Shown here in pieces: positions 37,178 through 46,734 of a DNA stretch of 64,000 nucleotides (position 1 is its first letter; each line of letters starts with the position of its first letter). The translations under genes and the position numbers were made by a program. The stretch is taken from assembly GCF_023517795.1 (NCBI RefSeq), contig NZ_CP082928.1, positions 248,001-312,000 of the forward strand, written 5' to 3'. The DNA is from Pseudomonas fulva (GTDB taxonomy: Bacteria > Pseudomonadota > Gammaproteobacteria > Pseudomonadales > Pseudomonadaceae). Below the pieces are notes generated by a model. The model worked only from the letters and a program-made list of their open reading frames with translations, did not search any database and had not been told where the DNA came from.

Positions 37178-37981
37178 ATGAAGCAGATTCCCGCCCTCGG
37201 CCTCGGCACCTTTCGCCTCAAGGACCAGCAAGTCATCGACTCGGTGCGCAACGGTCTGGAGCTCGGCTACCGGCATATCGATACCGCGCAGATCTATGGC
37301 AACGAGGCCGAAGTCGGCCAGGCCATCGCCGAAAGCAGCGTGCCGCGCAGCGAACTGTTCGTCACTACCAAGATCTGGACCGACAACCTGGGTGCCGACA
37401 AGCTGATCCCCAGCCTCGAGGAGAGCCTGCGCAAACTGCGCATGGAGCAGGTCGACCTGACCCTGATCCACTGGCCTTCGCCCAAGGATGAAATCCAGGT
37501 GGCCGAATACATGGCCGCCCTGCTGGAAGCCAAGGCTGCTGGCCTGACTGCGCAACTGGGCGTGTCGAACTTCACCAACGCTCATCTGCAGCAGGCCATG
37601 GAAGTGGTCGGTGCCGAGCAGATCGCTACCCATCAGGTGGAAATTCATCCCTTCCTGCAGAACCGCAAGGTGGTCGAATTCGCCCAGGAGCACGGCATTC
37701 ACCTGACCGCCTATATGCCGCTGGCCTATGGCAAGGTGATGACCGATCCGGTGATCCAGGAGATCGCCAGCCGGCATGCCGCCAACCCGGCCCAGGTGGC
37801 ATTGGCCTGGTCGCTGCAGCAGGGCTTCGCGGTGATCCCCTCGTCGACCAAGCGCGCTAATCTGGAAAGCAACCTGAGTGCGCTGAAACTCACCCTCAGC
37901 GAACAGGACATGGCCGCCATCGCCGGGCTAGAACGCGGCGAGCGCCTGGCCAATCCGGACTTCGCCCCGCGGTGGGATTGA
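37178..37981 (+). CDS. dkgB: 2,5-didehydrogluconate reductase B (aldo-keto reductase)
   Basis: This 267-residue AKR reduces 2,5-diketo-D-gluconate and small aldehydes such as methylglyoxal with NADPH. The start [19 protein letters not shown] and the active-site Asp ([11 protein letters not shown]), Tyr (AQIYG), Lys (VTTKIW) and His (LTLIHWPSP) are present. The C-terminal cofactor motif is [15 protein letters not shown]. An AGGAGCG ribosome site lies before the ATG. A yafC-like regulator is divergent. Confidence 0.92.
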   Translation: MKQIPALGLGTFRLKDQQVIDSVRNGLELGYRHIDTAQIYGNEAEVGQAIAESSVPRSELFVTTKIWTDNLGADKLIPSLEESLRKLRMEQVDLTLIHWPSPKDEIQVAEYMAALLEAKAAGLTAQLGVSNFTNAHLQQAMEVVGAEQIATHQVEIHPFLQNRKVVEFAQEHGIHLTAYMPLAYGKVMTDPVIQEIASRHAANPAQVALAWSLQQGFAVIPSSTKRANLESNLSALKLTLSEQDMAAIAGLERGERLANPDFAPRWD

Positions 37982-38050
37982 GCGCCCGGCTCAGAGCCTG
38001 TTCACGATCTTTATGCGCCTGAGGCAGCTGCTCATCCGGCGATGCTGCTT

Positions 38051-38120
38051 TTGTAGGAGGGGCTTTAGCCCCGAGTTCTTTACGCCCTCATAAAGCTCGG
38101 GGCTAAAGCCCCTCCTACAA
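38051..38120. repeat. Perfect 25-bp-arm extragenic palindrome
   Basis: The two arms (38051-38075 and 38096-38120), beginning TTGTAGGAGGGGCTTTAGCC, are perfectly complementary around a 20-base spacer. It lies between the convergent genes dkgB and arfB, so it may act as a two-way terminator or an RNA-stabilising hairpin. Confidence 0.85.
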
Positions 38121-38195
38121 GTTACGCGAACGGCCGCTACCGCCAATTAACTGCCAAAATCGGCGAATCTGGGCTGAAAGCTTATGAGCAGGCTC

Positions 38196-38609
38196 TTAGA
38201 AGTCGACCTTGCCCCTACCCGCCTTGATCGCCCCGCGCTTGGTCTTGCCTTCCAGCCGGCGCTTCTTGGAACCCAGGGTCGGCTTGGTCGGGCGGCGGGC
38301 CTTCTCGGTCTTGCCGGCCGACCGAATCAGTTCGGCCAGGCGCTCCAGGGCGTCGGCGCGGTTCTGCTCCTGGGTGCGGTATTGCTGGGCCTTGATGATC
38401 ACCACGCCATCGGCGGTGATGCGGCTGTCACGCAGGGCCAGCAGCCGTTCCTTGTAGAACGGCGGCAATGAGGACGCCTGGCTGTCGAAGCGCAGGTGCA
38501 TGGCACTCGACACCTTATTGACGTTCTGCCCGCCGGCGCCCTGGGCGCGGATGGCGGTGAGTTCGACTTCATCCTCGGGCAGATGAACGCTGTTGGAGAT
38601 GACCAGCAT
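38196..38609 (-). CDS. arfB: Alternative ribosome-rescue factor ArfB
   Basis: The 137-residue protein is a stand-alone peptidyl-tRNA hydrolase of release-factor type. It carries the catalytic GGQ in RAQGAGGQNVNKV and a long basic C-terminal tail (KKRRLEGKTKRGAIKAGRGK) that enters the empty mRNA channel of stalled ribosomes. The internal ATG before LVISNSVHLPEDE matches the family start. It is the alternative to trans-translation for freeing stalled ribosomes. Confidence 0.93.
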   Translation of the reverse strand: MLVISNSVHLPEDEVELTAIRAQGAGGQNVNKVSSAMHLRFDSQASSLPPFYKERLLALRDSRITADGVVIIKAQQYRTQEQNRADALERLAELIRSAGKTEKARRPTKPTLGSKKRRLEGKTKRGAIKAGRGKVDF

Positions 38610-38754
38610 GGGGGGCCTTGTTTGCGGTGGGCGTGCAGGATAGCCCAGGGTAGACGCCAGGATGACTGAAACCTTTGCTTGAAATTTCCCTCTACGCCCA
38701 ATCGGATGCTCGCGTAAGTTAAGCGGCCCGCCCTCACCCCCTGCGAGCACACCC

Positions 38755-39882
38755 ATGGATTCGATCACCCAGGCCGTACTTGGCGCCAGCATCCAGGGGG
38801 CGCTGCTGGGCCGCTGGCAGGGGCGCAAGGCCCTGTTGTATGGCGCCGTGCTGGGTACCCTGCCGGATCTCGACGTGGTCATCGACTACGGCGACTCGGT
38901 GGCGGCGATGACCTACCACCGCGGCTTCAGCCATTCGCTGTTGGTGCTGACCGGCTTTGCCCTGCTGCTGACCTGGCTGCTGCGACAATGGCGGCCCAAC
39001 CCGGGCTATTCGTCACGAAGGCTGTTCCTGGCGATCTGGCTGGTGCTGATCACCCACCCCCTTCTCGATGCGTTCACCAGCTACGGCACGCAGCTGCTCT
39101 GGCCCTTCGCGCCGACGCCGGCGGCCTGGTCGAGCATCTTCATCATCGACCCAATCTACAGTCTGCCGCTGCTGGGCGCGGTGATCTACGGGCTGATCGC
39201 CGGCCTCAAGGACAAGGCCAACCCGGTGGTCAACTGGGCCCTGGCGTTTTCCACGGTCTATCTCGCCTCGACCCTGGGCGGCAAGTACATGGCCGAACAC
39301 CGCGTGGAGCAGGAACTGGCGCGCCAGGGTATCGAGGCCGAAGCCATCTTCAGCTCGCCAACCCCCTTCAACACCCTGCTGTGGCGCGTGGTGGCGATCG
39401 AGGGCGAGGATTACCACGAAGCGCTGGTCGGCTGGTTCGACAGCGCACCGCCGGTGCTGGAACGCATGCCCCGCGGGGCGGCGCTGGGCCAGGCCCTGGA
39501 TGACTCGCCTGCCCATCAGCGGCTGAAATGGTTCACCAATGACGTGCTGCGTTACGACCGCATCGGCGATCACCTGGTGGTGACCGACATTCGCCTGGGC
39601 ATGACCGGCTTTCACCCGTTCCGCTTCGACTTCGCCCACTGGCAGAACGGCGCCTGGCAGGTACAGCCCTATATCGAACGCTGGCCCTCGGAGCGCGGCG
39701 ACCTGCAGCGCCTGGCCCTGCTCTGGCAACGTATCTGGCAGCCGACGACGCCCGTACCTCTGGCCTTGTGGGCCAGCGAGCTGAGCCTCGATCCAGAAGG
39801 TGATGGCCCGCCCGATAGCGGCCTGGCCCCAGGCCGCAAAGCCGCCAGCTCCGCAGGCGACAAAGGCGACCCGGCGCTGTAA
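38755..39882 (+). CDS. Membrane-bound metal-dependent hydrolase (YdjM/DUF457 type)
   Basis: The 375-residue protein starts MDSITQAVLGASIQGALLG, the signature of this family, with conserved metal-binding candidates in LPDLDVV, HRGFSHSL and THPLLDAFTSYG. Four to five membrane helices lie in the first 170 residues. The rest is a soluble domain and a low-complexity tail. The chemistry is unproven; related E. coli YdjM is SOS-controlled. It diverges from arfB with 145 bases between. Confidence 0.85.
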   Translation: MDSITQAVLGASIQGALLGRWQGRKALLYGAVLGTLPDLDVVIDYGDSVAAMTYHRGFSHSLLVLTGFALLLTWLLRQWRPNPGYSSRRLFLAIWLVLITHPLLDAFTSYGTQLLWPFAPTPAAWSSIFIIDPIYSLPLLGAVIYGLIAGLKDKANPVVNWALAFSTVYLASTLGGKYMAEHRVEQELARQGIEAEAIFSSPTPFNTLLWRVVAIEGEDYHEALVGWFDSAPPVLERMPRGAALGQALDDSPAHQRLKWFTNDVLRYDRIGDHLVVTDIRLGMTGFHPFRFDFAHWQNGAWQVQPYIERWPSERGDLQRLALLWQRIWQPTTPVPLALWASELSLDPEGDGPPDSGLAPGRKAASSAGDKGDPAL

Positions 39883-40029
39883 CGGTACCGGGCTGCGATA
39901 GGCGGGAAAGCGCCCCGGGTATCCCAGGCTCGACCCGGGCTACCCATGCAGCCCGTAAAATGAGCCCGGGCCGTAGCCGGGGTTGAGCGAAGCGATACCC
40001 GGGAAACCTGTTCCCGGGCAACTGCCTCC
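39883..40029. repeat. REP-like elements between convergent genes
   Basis: The gap holds CCCGGGTATCCCAGGCTCGACCCGGG and a copy of the dispersed core GGGTTGAGCGAAGCGATACCC-type sequence at 39973-40003, followed by a short GTTCCCGGG inverted pair. It is the same repeat family as near 34170, 48750 and 53455. Confidence 0.7.
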
Positions 40030-41985
40030 TCAGGTCCGGAACTGCCGCACCAGGCCCTGCAGTTCGACGCCCAGGCGTGCCAGTTCGGCGCTCGAGGTGG
40101 CGGTCTGCTGGCTGGCGCTGGCGCTCTGCTCGCCGATATCACGCACCCGGGTCACGCTCTCGCTGATGGTCTCGGCCACGGCGCTCTGTTCTTCCGCGGC
40201 GGCGGCGATCTGCTGGTTCATCTGCTCGATGGTACTCACCGCCTGGGTGATGCGCCCCAGGGCATCACCGGCCTCCCCCGCCAGGGCCACGGTGCGCTGG
40301 GTCAGCTCACGGCTGCCCTCCATCTGCGTGGCGGCGCCATTGGCCAGGCGCTGCAGGTTGGCGATCAGGTTCTCGATTTCCTGGGTCGAGTCATGGGTGC
40401 GCCGCGCCAGGGCGCGCACCTCGTCGGCGACCACCGCGAAGCCGCGGCCCTGGTCACCAGCCCGGGCGGCCTCGATGGCGGCGTTGAGCGCCAGCAGGTT
40501 GGTCTGTTCGGCCACCGCACGAATCACCTCCAGCACGCTGCCGATCCGCCCGCTTTCCTGATTCAGGGCCTGCATGGCCTCGGCCGATTGCTCGACCTCC
40601 TGGGCCAGCTTGCCGACCTGGCTGATGGCCTGCTGCACTACCTGGTTGCCCTGCTGCGCTTCGCGGTCGGCGTCGCCGGCGGCCAGGGAGGCCTGTTCGG
40701 CGTTCTGCGCCACTTCCTGCACGGTGGCGGCCATCTGGTGCATGGCGGTGGCGGTCTGCTCGGTTTCCACCTTCTGGGTCTGCACGCCGGCGCTGGTCTG
40801 GGCGGTGATCGCCGACAGCTGCTCGGCGGCCGCGGCGATCTGCCCGACACCGTTGCCGATGCGGCCGACCAGATCGCGCAGGCTGCGGGTCATGCCCTGC
40901 ATGGCCTCGAGCAACTGGCCCAGTTCGTCCCGGCGGTTCTGCGGCAGATCCTGGCTCAGGTCGCCGCCGGCGATACGCCGCGCGAACTCCACGGTCTGGC
41001 GCAGCGGCGCGACGATGGAGCGGCTGATGGTGAAGGCAGCGAACAGGCCGATCAGGACCGCCGCCAGGCCCATGCTGCCGAGCAGCAGCATGGCGTTGCG
41101 GCTGTCTTCGCTCATGGCCTGCTCTTCGATGTTCTTGGCCTGTTCGGCCAGCGCCAGTACCTGGTCGGCCTGCTCGAGCATGGCGGCATCGCTGGCCAGG
41201 CTCTGCTCGTGCACCTGCTGGAAGTTGGTGAACGCCTGCTGGTAGTTGGTCAGTGCCACCAGAGCGGCTTCGATGGCGCGCTTCTGGTCGTCGTCGAGCC
41301 ACACCATCAGGCCGTTGGCCGATGACTGCAGGTCGTAGCTGACGAAGTTCCAGTCTTCCAGCGCGGCGGGCGAGCCATCGATGATGAACTGGCCTTCGTG
41401 GCCGCGCAGTTCGAGCATGCGCTTGCTGAGGTTGGAGGCGGTTTCGGCCAGCGTCAGCGGGTCGCTGCCGCGCAACTGGTCGCCGGCCAGGCGCAGCTCC
41501 CGCACGGCGTCGTACATGCCCAGTTCGATCATCTCGAACTGGCTACGTGCCTCCTGGGCGGCATCGTCCATCTGCTTGCGCGCTTCGCTGGCACGCGCCT
41601 GTTGCTGCACGCTGGCGTCGAACTGGTGCAGGTAATCGGCGGTCGCCACATCCATGGCCTGCAGACGCTCGCGCTCGGCCGGCGAGGCAGCGGCGATCTG
41701 CTCGGCCAGCCCGGCACGCACCTTGGCCAGCTGCTCGCGCATGCGCTGGGCATCGGCTTCGCTGTGGCTGATCGCGTAATCACGCTCCATGCGCCGGGCG
41801 CCGAGAATCTGCGCGTCGATGGTCGACAACGATACGGACTGGGCGTGGCCTTTCATCACCGCCTGCACGGCGACGAAGCCGCTGGCTGTCACGGTAACGG
41901 TCAACAGCAGTACCAGGCCGAAACCGACCAGAAGTTTCTTGCCGACGGAAAGGTCGACGAACAGTCGAGTGGCAGAATGCAACAT
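40030..41985 (-). CDS. Methyl-accepting chemotaxis protein with HBM-like sensor
   Basis: The 651-residue receptor has membrane helices at about 17-38 and 300-322 and a large all-helical periplasmic domain of about 260 residues. The helix [20 protein letters not shown] resembles the helical bimodular (HBM) domain of P. putida McpS, which binds TCA-cycle acids. A HAMP domain and a signalling domain with [20 protein letters not shown] near 510 follow. The ligand is inferred only from the domain type. Confidence 0.85.
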   Translation of the reverse strand: MLHSATRLFVDLSVGKKLLVGFGLVLLLTVTVTASGFVAVQAVMKGHAQSVSLSTIDAQILGARRMERDYAISHSEADAQRMREQLAKVRAGLAEQIAAASPAERERLQAMDVATADYLHQFDASVQQQARASEARKQMDDAAQEARSQFEMIELGMYDAVRELRLAGDQLRGSDPLTLAETASNLSKRMLELRGHEGQFIIDGSPAALEDWNFVSYDLQSSANGLMVWLDDDQKRAIEAALVALTNYQQAFTNFQQVHEQSLASDAAMLEQADQVLALAEQAKNIEEQAMSEDSRNAMLLLGSMGLAAVLIGLFAAFTISRSIVAPLRQTVEFARRIAGGDLSQDLPQNRRDELGQLLEAMQGMTRSLRDLVGRIGNGVGQIAAAAEQLSAITAQTSAGVQTQKVETEQTATAMHQMAATVQEVAQNAEQASLAAGDADREAQQGNQVVQQAISQVGKLAQEVEQSAEAMQALNQESGRIGSVLEVIRAVAEQTNLLALNAAIEAARAGDQGRGFAVVADEVRALARRTHDSTQEIENLIANLQRLANGAATQMEGSRELTQRTVALAGEAGDALGRITQAVSTIEQMNQQIAAAAEEQSAVAETISESVTRVRDIGEQSASASQQTATSSAELARLGVELQGLVRQFRT

Positions 41986-42210
41986 CCAAGCGGGCTCCCT
42001 TTGTTTTTATAGGTGTGGTGCACGGCCTTCTTCCTGCAACCGTGCGACCCATGGCTTCAGGAAGTTAATCGGCCGCGCGCGGCAAAGCCTGAGCGAAAAA
42101 GCCGATTACTGGCGCCATCAAGTCGCCACTATACCGGCCTATGCCCACCCCCCCCCATGTCCATACCTGCGACAAAAGGTTATGGCGCGTACGCGAGCGT
42201 CGACGATTAG

Positions 42211-42245
42211 GCACAAATGCCACCCGCAGCGTTGCGCTGCGGGTG
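42211..42245 (-). terminator. Terminator-like hairpin after aroP
   Basis: The 11-bp stem CACCCGCAGCG with its perfect complement (42221-42245, three-base loop) lies 19 bases past the aroP stop and is followed by GCATTTGTG on that strand. It would end the hppD-hmgA-fahA-maiA-aroP run. Confidence 0.7.
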
Positions 42246-42263
42246 TGGGATGACGCTTGGCAG

Positions 42264-43652
42264 TCAGCGAGCCAGGCGACGCTGGCGGACCTGGTAACAG
42301 CCCCAGATGAACAGCAGCCAGAACGGAATGGCGAACACCGAGATGCGGATGCCGGGGATGAACAGCATCACGCCGAGGATGAACAGCACGAAGGCCAGGC
42401 ACAGGTAGTTGGCGAAGGGGAACCAGAAGGCCTTGAACGACGGCTCCACGCCCTTGGCCTGCATGGCCTTGCGAAACTTTATGTGGGCCAGGCTGATCAT
42501 CGCCCAGTTGATCACCAGGGCGGCGACCACCAGGGACATCAATAGCTCCAGCGCGCTCTTGGGCACCAGGTAGTTGATCACCACGCAGATCAGCGTGAAC
42601 AGCGCCGAGAAGAAGATCGCCAGTACCGGCACGCCGCGCTTGTCGACCTTGAGCAGCGCCTTCGGGGCGTTGCCCTGCTCGGCCAGGCCATAGAGCATGC
42701 GGCTGTTGCAGTACACGCCGCTGTTGTAGACCGACAATGCAGCGGTGAGCACCACGAAGTTGAGCAGGTGCGCGGCGGTGTCGCTGCCGATCAGCGAGAA
42801 GATCTGCACGAAGGGGCTGCTACCGTAGGAGTCGCCGCCGGCGGTCAGGGTAGCCACCAGGTCGTCCCAGGGGTGCAGCGAGAGCAGCACGGTCAGCGCA
42901 CCGATATAGAAGATCAGGATGCGATAGACCACCTGGTTGATGGCCTTGGGAATCACGGTTTTCGGCTGGTCGGCTTCGGCCGCGGTGATGCCCACCAGTT
43001 CCAGGCCGCCAAAGGAGAACATGATGATGGCCATCATCATCACCAGCCCGGACACCCCGTTGGGGAAGAAGCCGCCGTGGCTCCACAGGTTGCTGACCGA
43101 CGCCTGCTCACCGCCCGCGCCGCTGAACAGCAGGTAGCAGCCGAGCAGGATCATGCCCATGATCGCCACCACCTTGATGATCGAGAACCAGAACTCGGCC
43201 TCGCCGAACACCCGCACGTTGGTCAGGTTGATGGCATTGATCAGCACGAAGAACGCCGCCGCGGTCGCCCAGGTGGGGATCTCCGGCCACCAGTACTGCA
43301 CGTACTTGCCCACCGCGGTCAGCTCGGCCATGCCCACCAGCACGTAGAGCACCCAGTAGTTCCAGCCGGACAGGAAGCCGGCGAACGGCCCCCAGTAGCT
43401 ATGGGCGAAGTGGCTGAACGAGCCGGCCACCGGCTCCTCGACGATCATTTCGCCAAGCTGGCGCATGATCAGAAAGGCGATGAACCCGCCGATCGCGTAA
43501 CCCAGGATCATCGACGGCCCGGCCGAGGCCATCACCCCGGCAGAACCCAGGAACAGGCCGGTACCGATGGCACCGCCCAGGGCGATCAACTGAATGTGGC
43601 GGTTCTTCAGGCCGCGCTTGAGCGGGCCGGTCTGGAGCATTTCGCTTGGCAT
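42264..43652 (-). CDS. aroP: Aromatic amino acid permease AroP
   Basis: This 462-residue, 12-helix APC-family transporter takes up Phe, Tyr and Trp by proton symport. It is nearly collinear with E. coli AroP: KRGLKNRHIQLIALGGAIGT at the start, then FGGLELVGITAAEAD and LSVYNSGVYCNSRMLYGLA. It is the last gene of a run that breaks down tyrosine, so uptake and catabolism are encoded together. Related permeases for proline or D-serine are less likely given the context and the match. Confidence 0.88.
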   Translation of the reverse strand: MPSEMLQTGPLKRGLKNRHIQLIALGGAIGTGLFLGSAGVMASAGPSMILGYAIGGFIAFLIMRQLGEMIVEEPVAGSFSHFAHSYWGPFAGFLSGWNYWVLYVLVGMAELTAVGKYVQYWWPEIPTWATAAAFFVLINAINLTNVRVFGEAEFWFSIIKVVAIMGMILLGCYLLFSGAGGEQASVSNLWSHGGFFPNGVSGLVMMMAIIMFSFGGLELVGITAAEADQPKTVIPKAINQVVYRILIFYIGALTVLLSLHPWDDLVATLTAGGDSYGSSPFVQIFSLIGSDTAAHLLNFVVLTAALSVYNSGVYCNSRMLYGLAEQGNAPKALLKVDKRGVPVLAIFFSALFTLICVVINYLVPKSALELLMSLVVAALVINWAMISLAHIKFRKAMQAKGVEPSFKAFWFPFANYLCLAFVLFILGVMLFIPGIRISVFAIPFWLLFIWGCYQVRQRRLAR

Positions 43653-43733
43653 CTGTCACCTGTGGGTGATCGACCGTGACGGGATCGAACCCGCCCGGCT
43701 CGTGGCCTTGCGGAATGGCTTGGGTGCTTGCGT

Positions 43734-44384
43734 TTACTGCGCGTCGGGCTGGGCATCCGGCGCGGCGTGCCGGAATGCATCAAGGGCCTCACAACGGGCG
43801 GTCAGCGCGAGGATGCGTGGATACGCATCGAGGTCACAGTCGAAACGGCGCGCATTGTACACCTGTGGAATCAAACAGGCTTCCAGATAGCCGGGCCGCA
43901 TGCCCAGGGAAAATCTATCGCCATGCGCCGCCAGCCCCTGCTCCACCGCTGCCAGGCCTGCAGCCACCCAGTGGCGGTACCAGGCATTCTTCGCGGCATC
44001 GTCGACACCCAGCTCACGGCTGAGGTACTGCAGCACCCGCAGGTTGTTCAGCGGGTGCACATCGCAGGCGAGGTGCAGCGCCAGGGCGCGAGCCTGGGCC
44101 CGCTCGACGGGGTCGGCCGGCAGGATGGCCGGCACCGGGAAGATTTCCTCCAGGTACTCGATGATCGCCAGGGACTGAGCGATGCGCGCACCGCCGTTCT
44201 CCTCGTCCACCAGCAGCGGCACCAGGCCCTGGGGATTCAGGGCCTGATAGGCTTCGTCATGCTGCTCGCCACCGTCACGCACCAGGTGCACCGGCACCTG
44301 CTGGTAAGCCAGGCCCTTGAGGTTGAGGGCGATACGCACCCGGTAGGCGGCGCTGGAGCGCCAGTAACCGTAGAGCTTCAACAT
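43734..44384 (-). CDS. maiA: Maleylacetoacetate isomerase
   Basis: This 216-residue zeta-class glutathione transferase converts maleylacetoacetate to fumarylacetoacetate. The start LKLYGYWRSSAAYRVRIAL contains the diagnostic SSxxxRVRIAL, and NPQGLVPLL forms the glutathione site; a C-terminal helical domain follows. The inner ATG has AAGGGAG upstream. It lies between aroP and a repeat pair that separates it from fahA. Confidence 0.93.
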   Translation of the reverse strand: MLKLYGYWRSSAAYRVRIALNLKGLAYQQVPVHLVRDGGEQHDEAYQALNPQGLVPLLVDEENGGARIAQSLAIIEYLEEIFPVPAILPADPVERAQARALALHLACDVHPLNNLRVLQYLSRELGVDDAAKNAWYRHWVAAGLAAVEQGLAAHGDRFSLGMRPGYLEACLIPQVYNARRFDCDLDAYPRILALTARCEALDAFRHAAPDAQPDAQ

Positions 44385-44411
44385 TGCGGACTCCCTTCGA
44401 AACACAACACA

Positions 44412-44478
44412 GTGGGAGCGGCTTCAGCCGCGGTCAGGCTTGAATGCGCTGACAGCTCGCGGCTAAAGCCGCTGCTAC
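44412..44478. repeat. REP element, copy 1 of a direct pair
   Basis: This 67-bp palindrome starts GTGGGAGCGGCTTCAGCCGC and ends with the complementary CGCGGCTAAAGCCGCTGCTAC. A near-identical copy follows 56 bases later in the same orientation, between maiA and fahA. Confidence 0.85.
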
Positions 44479-44534
44479 GGATCTGCGGCGCACTCGGTCA
44501 TCGATCCCAGGTCAGGGTGCCGGCATACGCTCTC

Positions 44535-44600
44535 GTGGGAGCGGCTTCAGCCGCGATCGGGCTTGAAGGCGCCGACAGCTCGCGGCTAAAGCCGCTGCTA
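44535..44600. repeat. REP element, copy 2 of a direct pair
   Basis: It differs from copy 1 mainly in the loop (CGATCGGGCTTGAAGGCGCC in place of CGGTCAGGCTTGAATGCGCT). It ends four bases from the fahA stop, so it lies in the transcript of the operon. Confidence 0.85.
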
Positions 44601-44604
44601 GGGG

Positions 44605-45591
44605 TCAGTGGGTGTCATAGCGCTCCACCACCTGGTCGATGGCGCCGAATATGCTCGCCCCGGCGCCATCGAACATCTCGATGCGCACCCGGTCGCCGAA
44701 CTTCAGGAATGGCGTCTTCGCCTCGCCGTGTTCGATCACCTCGAGCATGCGCTTTTCGGCCAGGCAGCTGGACCCGGCGCTGCGGTCGTAGTTGGAGACG
44801 GTGCCCGAGCCGATGATGGTGCCGCTGCCCAAGGGCCGGGTGCGGGCGGCGTGGGCGACCAGGGTCGGGAAGTCGAAGGTCATGTCGGTGCCGGCATCCG
44901 GCTGGCCGAACAGTGCGCCGTTGATATGCGACACCAGCGGCCGGTGCACGCGGCCTTCGCGCCAGCTGTCGCCCAGCTCGTCCGGCGTCACCGCCACCGG
45001 CGAGAAGCTCGACGACGGCTTGCTCTGGTAGAAGCCGAAACCCTTGGCCAGCTCGCCGGGCACCAGGTTGCGCAGCGACACGTCGTTGACCAACATCAGC
45101 AACTGGATATGCCCCGCGGCCTGGGCCGGCGTGGCGCCCATGGGCACGTCGTCGGTGATCACCGCCAGCTCGGCCTCCAGGTCGATGCCCCAGGCCTCGT
45201 CACCCAGGCGAATCGGCGCCTGGGGCGCGATAAAGGTATCCGAGCCGCCCTGGTACATCAGCGGCTCATGCCAGAACGACTCCGGCATCTCGGCGCCTCT
45301 GGCCTTGCGCACCAGCTCGACGTGATTGACGTAGGCACTGCCATCGGCCCAGTGGTAGGCACGCGGCAGCGGGCTGTGGCAGGCGCTCTGCTCGAAGTCG
45401 AAGGCTGCAGCTTCCAGGCCGTCGTTGAGGCGCTGGTAGATGGCTTCCAGCTGCGGGCGCTTGCTCGCCCAGTCGTCCAGGGCGGCCTGCAGCGTCGGGG
45501 CGATCTGCGCCACACGCACGGCGCGGCTGAGGTCGCGGGATACCACCACCAGTTCGCCATCGCGGCCCCTGTTCAGCGATGCCAGTTTCAT
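44605..45591 (-). CDS. fahA: Fumarylacetoacetate hydrolase
   Basis: The 328-residue enzyme cleaves fumarylacetoacetate to fumarate and acetoacetate, the last step of tyrosine breakdown. Metal-binding acids are in GIDLEAELAVI and VNDVSLRNL; the GSGTIIGSGTVSNYDRSAGS loop is typical of the family. Its ATG shares one base with the hmgA stop, so the two are translationally coupled. Confidence 0.92.
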   Translation of the reverse strand: MKLASLNRGRDGELVVVSRDLSRAVRVAQIAPTLQAALDDWASKRPQLEAIYQRLNDGLEAAAFDFEQSACHSPLPRAYHWADGSAYVNHVELVRKARGAEMPESFWHEPLMYQGGSDTFIAPQAPIRLGDEAWGIDLEAELAVITDDVPMGATPAQAAGHIQLLMLVNDVSLRNLVPGELAKGFGFYQSKPSSSFSPVAVTPDELGDSWREGRVHRPLVSHINGALFGQPDAGTDMTFDFPTLVAHAARTRPLGSGTIIGSGTVSNYDRSAGSSCLAEKRMLEVIEHGEAKTPFLKFGDRVRIEMFDGAGASIFGAIDQVVERYDTH

Positions 45592-46730
45592 CAGGACTCC
45601 TTGCCTGGCGCACGCCAGGAATTGACGTATTCGGCGACATCCACCGCAGCCGCGGCGTCGGTCACTTCCAGGGCGCGGCGGGTGTCGATCATCACCGCCA
45701 CTTCCTCGGCGAAAGTGGCCGGGTCGGTCTGCGCCTTCTTCAGCGCCTTGGGATGCGGGCCATGGGGGAAACCGCAGGGGTGCAGGGTGACCATGCCGGC
45801 CTCGATATTGTCGCGGCTGAAGAAGTTGCCACGGTGGTAGAACAGCACCTCGTCGTAGTCGTCGTTGTTATGGAAGAACGGCACCTTGAGGGCGCCCGGG
45901 TCGGACTCCACCGGCCGCGGCGTGAAGGTGCAGACCACGAAGCCCTTGGCCACGAAGGTGGTGTGCACCGAGGGCGGCAGGTGATAGCGGTGGCTCATCA
46001 GCGGGCGGATGTCGCGCCAGTTGACCCGCACCACGGTGTTGTCGCCATGCCAGCCCACTGCATCGAGGGGATTGTAAGGATAGGTCACGGTGCTGATCTG
46101 GCCCTGGCGCTTGATGCGGATCTGCCAGGTGCTTTCGTCCTGCTGGGCCTTGAAGGCGTCATCGATGCGGGGGTGATCGAGCACCGCCGGGTCGAAGATC
46201 GCCTGGCCACCGAGCAGGCCCTTGTCCGGCAGTTGATAGGCGCCATCGGTGTTCTCGATCAGCAGGAAATGGCTGGGCGTCGTGGGCTCGACGCGCCAGG
46301 CGGTGCCGCGGGGAATCACCAGGTAATCGCCATCGCGGTATTCCAGATGCCCGAAGTCGCAATGCAAGTGCCCGGCGCCGTCGTGCACGAACACCAGCTC
46401 GTCGCCATCGCTGTTGCGCACCAGATGGCGCATCGCAGTGGCGGTCTTCCACACGCGCAGGCGGATGTCGGCGTTGTGCAAGGTCAGCGGCGCCTCGAAC
46501 GGACAATCGTGCTCGCTGGGAATCCTGTTGAAGTTGAAGGCGTGGGGGCGCAGCGGCCCCTGCCAGTCGATCCAGCCGGTGGGCGGATGCTTGTGGTGCA
46601 GGTGGGTCACCGGGCCGAAGAAGCCCTCGCGGCCCATTTCCCGCTCGTAGGTGTCGGCGGGAAAGTCGCAGTGGGCCTGGCGCGAGTGCTCGCCTTCACG
46701 CAGGGGAAAGCTGATCCATTTGCGGCTCAT
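45591..46730 (-). CDS. hmgA: Homogentisate 1,2-dioxygenase (short form)
   Basis: The enzyme opens the ring of homogentisate to maleylacetoacetate using Fe(II). The 379 residues include HmgA-type cupin sequence GDELVFVHDG and LEYRDGDYLVIPRGTAWR. Iron ligands are likely in FHNNDDYDEVLFYHRG (His, Glu) and CGFPHGPHP (His). It is about 50 residues shorter than the classic HmgA of P. putida or humans, so it belongs to a shorter branch. Its place between hppD (4-base gap) and fahA (1-base overlap) makes the role secure. Confidence 0.85.
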   Translation of the reverse strand: MSRKWISFPLREGEHSRQAHCDFPADTYEREMGREGFFGPVTHLHHKHPPTGWIDWQGPLRPHAFNFNRIPSEHDCPFEAPLTLHNADIRLRVWKTATAMRHLVRNSDGDELVFVHDGAGHLHCDFGHLEYRDGDYLVIPRGTAWRVEPTTPSHFLLIENTDGAYQLPDKGLLGGQAIFDPAVLDHPRIDDAFKAQQDESTWQIRIKRQGQISTVTYPYNPLDAVGWHGDNTVVRVNWRDIRPLMSHRYHLPPSVHTTFVAKGFVVCTFTPRPVESDPGALKVPFFHNNDDYDEVLFYHRGNFFSRDNIEAGMVTLHPCGFPHGPHPKALKKAQTDPATFAEEVAVMIDTRRALEVTDAAAAVDVAEYVNSWRAPGKES

Positions 46731-46734
46731 GGCT

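Noticed and set aside
43664..43705. A tRNA-like T-arm sequence (GGGATCGAACCC) between aroP and maiA
   Set aside because: No acceptor or anticodon stems can be paired around it, and no CCA end fits.
44412..44600. Possible start of a CRISPR array from two similar units
   Set aside because: There are only two units, each itself a palindrome with similar inner sequence. This is a REP pair, not repeat-spacer structure, and no cas gene is present.
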